From assembly GCA_946122785.1 (NCBI GenBank), contig CAMGYJ010000002.1:55577703-55641702 (forward strand): 64,000 nt of DNA, read 5' to 3'. The notes below the pieces were generated by a model. That model searched no databases. It had not been told where the DNA came from and worked only from the letters and a program-made list of their open reading frames with translations. A program made the position numbers and the translations under genes. Shown in pieces: positions 56,978 to 64,000 of this stretch (position 1 is its first letter; each line of letters begins with the position of its first letter). Origin of the DNA: Linum tenue (Eukaryota > Streptophyta > Magnoliopsida > Malpighiales > Linaceae).

Positions 56978-58309
56978 TTTCAATCCACCCACGTCTGGAG
57001 TTTACTACAAAGAAGCCCATGTCATAGAAAAAGATTCCTCAAGATGCCTGCTTTCAGAAGAAACTGAAAAAGAAAGGAAGTTGCAAGAATCAAAAAGAAA
57101 TCAGCCGTACTGGGTAGTAAGACTTGAGTCAAGAAAGCCAAATGTAGTGGTCCTTCTCCTCCTGGACCTCCTCCATTTCTCTCTTGTTCAATTCAGCTGC
57201 CATCAAAACAAGCACGTCACTTTCTGAAACGGGGAGCAGGTGAAACGGGAAAAGAGAGGGGTTTGGGGGGGAAAGAAATCAATGATGGCCCAAGAAGCAA
57301 AAGAATGGAGGGAATCATTCATAACCCCAGTAGTTGTTGAACTGAAAGGAAGAGAGAAGAAAAAGTTAAAACAAACCTGCGGGCAAAAGGGAATCATTGA
57401 ATGAGGTAAGAATTGGATTGGCTTTGTTTTTATCTATAGATCTCTTATTCACAGCTCTGTGGTACCCGAAAGAGGAGCATCAAGTTTGCAACTTTGAGTA
57501 AGAGGGTGGAAGAAATAATCAGAAGAAGAAGAAGAAGACTCACAGCTGGAATCAAAGGGGTTTAGTGGGGACTCTTCTTTTCATGGCCTTACTGGCTACT
57601 GCTGATTAGTTGTTAGTGCTCTTCCACTCTCTCTCATTTTCTCTCTGCCTCTCTTTCCTCACTGTTCAATTGAGGGAGCAAAATTTCACCCAGGGGGGTT
57701 TTTGGCTACACCATTTCATTTCATTATTATTATTATTATTATCTAATCAGCTCTGAAATTTGTAAAGGGGTAAAAGGAAAAGAGAGAAAAAAACCACATA
57801 TGAAACCCTTCAACATCCAAATTTTACCCCATGGAACCCAATTATTACGAGTAACTAGTGGGTTTCCTTCCTCTATTCCCCGCCCTTTTTTCACATATAA
57901 AGTAGGGAAGTAAAGGCAAATAGTTTTGGTGGGAGCTTTGAAAGTGACTGCTCCGTCTCTCAGTCAGGACTCAGGAGAGAGGGAGGGGGAAGTTTGTTTT
58001 CTTTCCCCGTCTTCTGTTGGTTGGGTCATGTGTGGGTGTAGCTGTAGCCGCAGATGCTATAGCCCAGGGCCGGCCTCTCTAGTCTCTAGTCTCTACTAGT
58101 CTGAGTCCAACTAAACCAAGTTCAGTTTTGTTTTGTTTAGATTTGTATAGTTAATAAACGAGCCGAATGCGAATTTGATTTATTTATAAACGAGTTGAGT
58201 TTAGTCGAACTCAAGTCGGCTCATTTTTTAAAATTACTTCACTTATAATTAAGATTAGGAGTTCAGCTCGAGTTTAGCTCTATGATAATTTATATAATTA
58301 TATATATAT
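56978..58309 (-). promoter_or_regulatory. 5' leader and promoter region of the AHK2-type gene
   Basis: No other gene is visible. The gene-strand sequence at 57600-57670 is GA-rich (CT-rich on plus), as is common in plant leaders. An (ATT)n microsatellite sits at 57722-57741. The stretch 58130-58290 has repeated GAGTT and CTCGAG words typical of a decayed repeat. The transcription start cannot be fixed from sequence. Confidence 0.5.
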
Positions 58310-58718
58310 GGTGGCGTCTTTGGCGCACTCACTTTTTTGGGTGCATTCAGTGCACTCGCTTCATAACCGTCATTTTAAACTTGCGATTTATGTCAAAATG
58401 ATGTCAATCATCACTTATGATGTGATGAACAATAACGCACATGAATTTGCACAAAAACCTCTAAAGATTTACTTTAATTTGAATGATTTAGAATTTAGAG
58501 ATTTAGGGTTAGGGTTTACAATTTGGGGTTTAGGAATAGAACTCAAAATTGGAGGTTTAGGGCTTATGATAATTCACTAATTAGTTGTTATAATATGTTA
58601 TACCATCATATTACACTAATTCTACAAATTAAAATTCAAAATTCGATACCTTAAAATTAGTTTTTGAGTTGGGTGCATTGAACGCACGCATTTTTGTGAA
58701 TACACCAAAGTAGTCACC
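58310..58718. mobile_element. 409-bp MITE-like element, copy A
   Basis: The ends are imperfect inverted repeats of about 48 bp, from GGTGGCGTCTTTGGCGCACT on the left and GGTGACTACTTTGGTGTATT on the reverse-complemented right. Both sides are flanked by TATATATA runs, consistent with TA-type insertion. The frame at 58308-58580 is an accident of the repeat, since it is not preserved in copy B. Confidence 0.72.
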
Positions 58719-59756
58719 TATATATATACCATCATCTAATGATGGCTACCTACATGATCGCTTCGGATTTGTTTCTGCTAATTAATACAGCCACAAACGA
58801 GTCACTTCCCTTTTAATGTACTAACTAATAATAACTATTATTGTTATTAATTATTCACATCGATCATTGAAGGTGGTTAATTAATAATTATATTATTTGA
58901 ATTAATTCCAATATCGTAGCGTTGAAGGGTCTCTACTCATTGTTCTCCAGTACTCCCTTGGTGACAAAGACATATACACAAAGACAAGATGTTCAAAGAT
59001 CATTGAGTCAAATCGTATCTCACCCGATATTTATGGACTTTTGTTGTTTTTTGTTATAGTTGTGATTAATAATTTTTTGGCTTACGTACCCACCAAACGG
59101 GTGAAGATTTGGTGAATAAAGAAAACTATTATGATAGAGGGTTAGTTTGGCTTTGCTATAGTTTTGCATACACAATTTTTGGTTCGAGTTTTTAGAGAAG
59201 TAATTTTTAACAAAAACTAGTTCAGTTTTTGAATGAAAGCTATTATAAGTGTTTTTTTTTAATATAAGATATTATGTAAAACGACTAAAATAAATTTATA
59301 ATATAAAATATGAATAAAAATTTATAAAAAATAAAAAGCAGTAAAAAAGGATATTGATACGTCTCTTTTATATTACATAATAATATTTTTTAAATTTATT
59401 TTTTAATATAATATAATTGAAAGAAAATTATATTTTATTAAATAAAATTAAAATATGGTAAGGATAATATTGTATTCTCAAAATAGGTTTCGCAGAAGCT
59501 CCAAATCGGAGCTTCTGCTTTTTTGTTATACAAAAGCACTATACAGCTTTTCAAAACCCAAGTTTTTAAAGGTATTTGGCCCTCCTCCGACTTTTGAAGC
59601 AGAAAATTATTTCTAAAAATTGGACCAAACATAGGCATAACTGGCTTTGGATTTGCTTCAAGTCTAAATAAATAATTAGTGGAAGCCAATGTTGTTCTAA
59701 CTCTATAAGGATTTGCACCATTGCACCATTTTAATTGCTAATTATGGTAATTTATG
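58719..59756. other. AT-rich sequence between the two MITE copies
   Basis: No gene or RNA is recognisable. A low-complexity A/T stretch occupies about 59260-59460. Confidence 0.55.
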
Positions 59757-60125
59757 CAGTGCATTCGCACAAAGGAGTGTACACAATGCACCTAATTTTA
59801 AAATTAGATTTAAGATAATGAATTATGAACCTTTATTGGAAGCATTAGTCTAATATGATGCATGTAACGTAGGATCACACACAATCAGGGCATTACCCTA
59901 AACCCTAGACCTTCAATCATAAATCCTAAACCGCAAATTATAAATCCGTAATCGATAAACCCTGAATCCTTCAAATCAAGGTAAATCTTGAATGATTTTT
60001 GTGCAAATTCATTTATTTTCTTGTCCATCATCACAAAGTGACGGTTGACATCGTTTTAACATAAAATGCAATGAAAGTTATGAGACGGATGCATAGCACG
60101 CACCTAAAAAAGTCAGTGCACTAAA
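59757..60125. mobile_element. MITE-like element, copy B (inverted relative to copy A)
   Basis: The reverse complement follows copy A over its length: AGTGCACT, the CATAAC/TTCAT block, GATGTCAA, AATTTGCACAAAAA, repeated TTTAGG/TTTAGGGTTTAG words, and the terminal GGTGCATTG...GTGCATTC pattern. The outermost bases are eroded, so the ends are approximate. Confidence 0.68.
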
Positions 60126-60255
60126 TACAAAACCTAGTAACCATACTTTAAATTTATAATCTTGTCTTTCTCATACTTGAGGTTTCCATGCCTCATGTGC
60201 ACACAATTAAGAGGCTCTAGAATATTCTAATATAAATAATTAAATATAATCAGAT

Positions 60256-60537
60256 ATAAGGGTCATTTTGCACGTGGGAGGTGTTGATCCAAGCATTCGT
60301 TGATGAGTTCTTCCCTTCATGGAAAACCGATGAGCTAAAAGACCAAATTGCTTGATTCTGACAACGACCTCATGAGTCATTGTACGAATCATACGAGGGA
60401 TATCAAGGGTTGCTTCATTCTTTCCCTCATCATGGGTATGCACAAGAACAAGTGACCAACATTTTTGGCAAGACCCTCGACATAAACACCTTGATAGTTG
60501 ATGGTGAATCAAGCTGCTAAAGGTGACGTGTCTCAAA
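60256..60537 (+). pseudogene. Athila-type gag fragment
   Basis: Reads FVDEFFPSWKTDELKDQIA, then HESLYESYEGYQGLLHSFPH and GYAQEQVTNIFGKTLD, collinear with residues 165-235 of E1 gag. Two in-frame stops and a frame change are present. It is cut at 60537 by the chromovirus LTR and begins abruptly, so only a fragment survives. It is in plus orientation, as is the LTR at 62667. Confidence 0.82.
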
Positions 60538-61124
60538 TGATGATATAAGTCGAGGCTCTAACTCCAGGACTTAAACAATCAGAAATGCAACAAAGGTAGA
60601 TTAGAAGCACAACAATAACAAAGCGGATAATAACCCAAACCAAATCCACACGTCTGGAATAGGGCCAGGTATACGAAGGACTATTCGACTAGGGTGATGA
60701 GCTAGCAAAAAAGTCGGTTTCCTCTTGTTGAATCTATTCACGATCAAGAAAGAAGAAGAAGAGAAGTTGGTGATCAAACGACCAATTCTAGGGTTTGATT
60801 TCTGAACTAAATTGTTTATTACCCTCTAAAGGACTTAGTTCGGCCCTTATATAGGCTGCAAAGCTTTTGGGCCAAAAATAACAAAGAACCCGAGTTTTGG
60901 TGTAAAAGTCACATAATCTGCAAATGAAACAAAAAAACTCGTCGATAACAGCCGACCCAAAATACCCAACCTCCCCTCTCAAATATCCGGGCGGGTATTT
61001 AGGCTTCAAGGACGGGGGGTGTTCTGCTCGTGCTACCCAGTCGTGGCCTCAAATTACCCGCTCGGGTCTTCTCCTCCATGGTCGGGTTTTTGGCCTAAAG
61101 CAACCCCAACTCCAATGATCATCA
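60538..61124 (-). repeat. 587-bp LTR of a truncated minus-strand chromovirus
   Basis: The ends TGATGAT and ATCATCA are perfect inverted repeats. On the minus strand a TATA-like CCTATATAAGGGCC lies near 60845-60858, and a purine-rich GTGGGACGAGAAG abuts the right end (61125-61137), as a polypurine tract should. It follows the integrase fragment on the same strand, so it is the 3' LTR. Its partner is missing. Confidence 0.68.
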
Positions 61125-61150
61125 CTTCTCGTCCCACGAACAAGTCGACC

Positions 61151-61795
61151 TACATATTGGTGAAGTTCTGGGCCAAATAAGCTTGAAGTCGACCCTTGAA
61201 TGTCTTGGCTTGACTTCTAGTGATCGAACCATGTTCCTCTCGCACAAGAGTTGGACTTGAGATTGCCTTGGTGTTGATGCGCTCATCATCCCTATCCACT
61301 TGAAAAGGATTTTCCCTCAAATCTTATTCGTCTTCAAGAAAAGGAGCTAAGTAAGCAACATTAAACGTAGCACTCACACCATACTCGCTCGACAGATCAT
61401 TCTTGTAGGCATTGTCATTGATGCGGGCGAGGATTTGAAAGGGACATCTTCATGAGGCAGCAACTTTGAACGTTGTTGATGGGGAAAACGTTCCTTCCTC
61501 ATGTGCACCCAGACCCAATCTCCTGGCTCGAAGTGTTAAGGACGCAGATGCTTATTCACGTTCTTCAAAAGCTGCTCTATCTGTCTCTCTATGTTCAGTC
61601 GCGCCTTCTCGTGCAAACCTCGAACAAACTCTGCTTTCTTCGCACCATCTAAATTCACACGCTCATTGATAGGTAATGGAGACAAATCCAATGGGGCTAA
61701 AGGAGTAAATCCATACACAATCTCAAATGGTGAAAATTTAGTAGTAGAATGAACAGTCCTATTATATACAAACTCTACACGAGTTCGTCAGAGTG
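61151..61795 (-). pseudogene. Chromovirus integrase C-terminal fragment
   Basis: The minus strand reads TTKFSPFEIVYGFTPLAPLD, then KLLPHEDVPFQILARINDNA (GPF/Y-like module), VSATFNVAYLAPFLEDE and a tail ending at a TAG (61151-61153). These are the end of a Ty3/Gypsy polyprotein of chromovirus type, different from both Athila pol and the CRM-like element. At least two internal stops are present. The upstream part stops abruptly at about 61795, where unrelated sequence begins. Confidence 0.8.
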
Positions 61796-62666
61796 TCGCC
61801 GAAGGCTCATCGGATATCGGCCACCTCGGGAAAATTTGAGACGAATTGTCACAAAAAATTGGCGAAGGTGCGCCCGGGAGTGGTGATTCTAGGTCTGTGC
61901 TTGGTTTTGAAAATGGGTGGCCGGAATTCGATGAAAAACAGCGGAATGTCGCGGTTTTTCGAAGAGTTTCAGAGGATTATGGCGATGGGGTGGACGTGAT
62001 GTGAAGAAGAAGGGTTCTCGCCCTTATATTGCCCGAGCCGAGGTTCACGGATGGAGGCTTCTATTCACGTTCGCTAAGACCGTGAACATAACTCCCAGAT
62101 CGTGATCTCGAGCCAAAACGGTGTGTTTCAAATTTTCTGGAACTGTCCTCGTTCACGGTCTCCACCCTATTATCATGGTCCTGGTGTTTCTCCCATAGCT
62201 TTCTCCCATTGAATTTCTCCCGACAGTTTTCATTTGCTTAATTTGTTTAGTTTACTTTGCTTTTAGAAATTAGTCTCATTAAACTATTTTCACTTATAGT
62301 TTGCTCTATAAAATTGATAGAATATAAGGTTGAACCAATCCCTGAGAGACGATACCTGGACTTCTGGTTTACTACGAGACTAGATTAAGGCATATACGCT
62401 TTTGCCCTATAAGTGAGTAGTCCGGTCGAGACTTGTTTTGATTTGTGAACAGGGTGAAAACTTTTCATTTGCACGTTCTTGATGCATTCGAATGTCATTT
62501 GTGGGGGATGCTGGTATTGCTTGTGGCGGTTCATGCGTTGATGTCCAATAGCCATTGAGATTCACCACTTTTTGCCTTTTGATTTGTCCCCAAGTTATTT
62601 TGATAGGTTATCACCTTGGTTGAAAATGTTTTGCTTAGGGACAAGCAAATGTCTAAGTGTGGGGAG
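61796..62666 (+). other. Post-pol spacer of a degraded plus-strand Athila-like element
   Basis: This stretch has no gene. GTTCACGG/CCGTGAAC words begin at about 62045. It ends with a stem-loop (TTTGCTT/AAGCAAA, 62630-62649) and a polypurine-type run TAAGTGTGGGGAG (62654-62666), the plus-strand counterpart of the modules in E1 and E2. Confidence 0.6.
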
Positions 62667-63123
62667 TGATTCGGGCTTAATTGTACACTTTTTAGTCCCG
62701 TTTCCTTAGTCGTATGAGGCATTTATGCTCTAGGAGGTTTGGTTTTACGCTGGGTTTTGTCTCGTTTTGTGCATTTTAGTCTATAGCAGGTGGAACCAAC
62801 CTTGGAGTCGAAAGTTGGACGAAAAGGCGCAAAATCGGGTCAAAGGATGGAGGTAGTAGTAGATCACGGGGAAGCAGTGAGTTCACGGTCAGTGAGACCG
62901 TGAACTGAGCCGCAAACTGTGAATCGCCCGACGTCCGGAGCCATTTTGGTTCTCACTTGACTCAAGCCAGTTCGTTGTCGTAAGACCGTGAACCCAAGCT
63001 AGTGATCGTAAACTAACTTAGTGATGCGGTGCGTTTTGGCACGAGATTACGGTCCCCACCTTGAGTTCACGGTCGTGAACTGGGACCGTGATTTGAGCCC
63101 GACTTGGTAGATAGGTAGTGGTC
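62667..63123 (+). repeat. LTR of the plus-strand Athila-like element, truncated by insertion
   Basis: It begins TGATTCGGGC directly after the polypurine run. It contains GTTCACGGTC and GACCGTGAAC words on both strands. The right part is interrupted by the next LTR at 63124, so its true length is unknown. It shares words with the LTR-like insertion at 17331-18880. Confidence 0.6.
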
Positions 63124-63563
63124 TGATACAGAAGGATCCATAAGATCCACTATACTTTTTGAGTTAATCTCCAACCATTTTAATCGATTCATTTCGTAAA
63201 CGTCACTGTTAGTAGTTTACACGTATTAATAACTACCACATTCTAGGCCAAGTTTAACCTATAATGGCGTTGTCATATAGTGGGAATCAAGGTCGTGTTC
63301 ACTCAGGTCCCGGTACCCTAGCCTACTTCCAACATTGTTGATATTTATTTTTCAATTGGTTTAAGGGGTTGTGTTGGAGGATTCACATGTGCCCTTTTTC
63401 GTACCTATTTCACATGTATCGTGTAAACCACCATAAAATCATGACATAATTAAAAAGGAACGGAATTGGGATGAAATCGATGACATTCTTTGATTATGAA
63501 CATGAATTAGCATGAAGCAAACCTAAATATGAAGGGTAAATAAAACCAATTTGAGTGTTATCA
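63124..63563 (-). repeat. 440-bp LTR of a third minus-strand Athila-like element (E3)
   Basis: The ends TGATA and TATCA are inverted repeats. The polypurine tract AAGTGTGGGGGAGTT (element strand) abuts its right end, so this is the 3' LTR of an element that continues beyond the window. The presumed target duplication on the left would be TGGTC (63119-63123); the partner is outside. Confidence 0.65.
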
Positions 63564-64000
63564 AACTCCCCCACACTTAGGCCTTTGCTTGTCCCCAAGC
63601 AAACCTACTCAAACCAATGCAACTTGATAGATAAAATCAACGGGGAGTGCACTCTAGTTCTTCATTGCATACAAAAGAGTAGACGAAGACAAGACAAGCA
63701 AGCGTTACTATCATCTTACTGTGAAAAAACAAAGTCCTTGGTGAGGACCATACCTACTACCTCGGGATGAACATTCAAGGTGTGCACTGGGGGACTTCTC
63801 AACAACAATTAAGCACAAGAACTCTTCAGGGTGCTATTTATTGTTTATTACAATTTAGGAGTTATCATTCATCGGTCTCCTTTTTCAACATTGACGCACA
63901 TTGAACCAAACTTTTGCAAACTCCTTGCAAACAAGCATCTCTCCCTCATGACCAAGAGCCGATGGATCATTGCCTTGCCTTCCCTATCAAGGTCACATGT
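63564..64000 (-). mobile_element. E3 internal sequence, 3' end only
   Basis: Polypurine tract at 63564-63578, then the stem-loop TTTGCTTG/CAAGCAAA (63584-63603, perfect 8 bp, 4-nt loop). The remainder is non-coding and runs off the window. Confidence 0.6.

Noticed and set aside
58498..58566. TTTAGGG-like words as an interstitial telomere
   Set aside because: The words are irregular and degenerate and belong to the MITE body, as copy B shows.
58308..58580. 90-codon frame with LGLG repeats
   Set aside because: It is TTTAGGG-like repeat sequence of MITE copy A, and the frame is not kept in copy B.
61466..61669. 67-codon plus-strand frame
   Set aside because: Antisense to the chromovirus integrase fragment, which has recognisable domains.

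Overview
This window is plant nuclear DNA, almost certainly from a eudicot. It has intron-rich genes with GT-AG introns, an AHK2-type cytokinin receptor, an X8 cell-wall protein, and plant-specific mobile elements: Athila-type Ty3/Gypsy elements with a tRNA-Asp-type primer site, a CRM-like chromovirus, a Cassandra-type LTR carrying 5S-like sequence, and small DNA transposons. Nothing points to a bacterial or organellar origin, and the species cannot be named from the sequence alone.

Layout. 1-16350: a degraded L1-type LINE, cut at the window edge and split at 3345/14567 by a complete, young Athila-like element (E1, minus strand, 3346-14566; 1930-bp LTRs; AGCTG target duplication). 16526-19800: a decayed reverse-transcriptase pseudogene split by an LTR-like piece that itself carries a 233-bp Tourist-like MITE. 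19800-24400: AT-rich sequence with a second MITE remnant, a 113-bp tandem duplication and a 1064-bp Mutator-like element with a 9-bp target duplication. 24403-42258: a second Athila-like element (E2, minus strand; 1344-bp LTRs; ACGAC duplication) with an env-position ORF and arrays of a GC-rich palindrome. A complete CRM-like chromovirus (33525-38491, plus strand; identical 314-bp LTRs; open 1452-codon polyprotein; AAAGG duplication) lies inside its protease region. 42264-48000: AT-rich sequence with small inverted-repeat elements and a Cassandra-type solo LTR (TTAGG duplication).

The host genes occupy about 48-57 kb: a five-exon DUF423/TMEM256-like membrane protein gene (plus strand), a two-exon X8-domain secreted protein gene (minus strand), and a twelve-exon cytokinin-receptor histidine kinase of the AHK2 type (minus strand, 1194 aa). 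58-60 kb holds two inverted copies of one MITE-like family. 60.2-64 kb is a scrap heap of Gypsy pieces: a gag fragment, a truncated chromovirus with its LTR, and two further LTRs meeting at the window edge.

The order of insertion can be read from the nesting and from LTR divergence: the LINE and RT pseudogene are oldest, E1 (5 LTR differences in 1930 bp) and E2 (2 in 1344 bp) are young, and the CRM-like element (0 in 314 bp) is youngest. The most interesting non-gene signals are a stem-loop next to the 3' polypurine tract that recurs in four Athila-like elements, a second internal polypurine-like module, 73-bp-spaced palindromes in E2, a splice-acceptor-like site before E2's env-position ORF, and a 24-codon tandem duplication in the receptor N-terminus.
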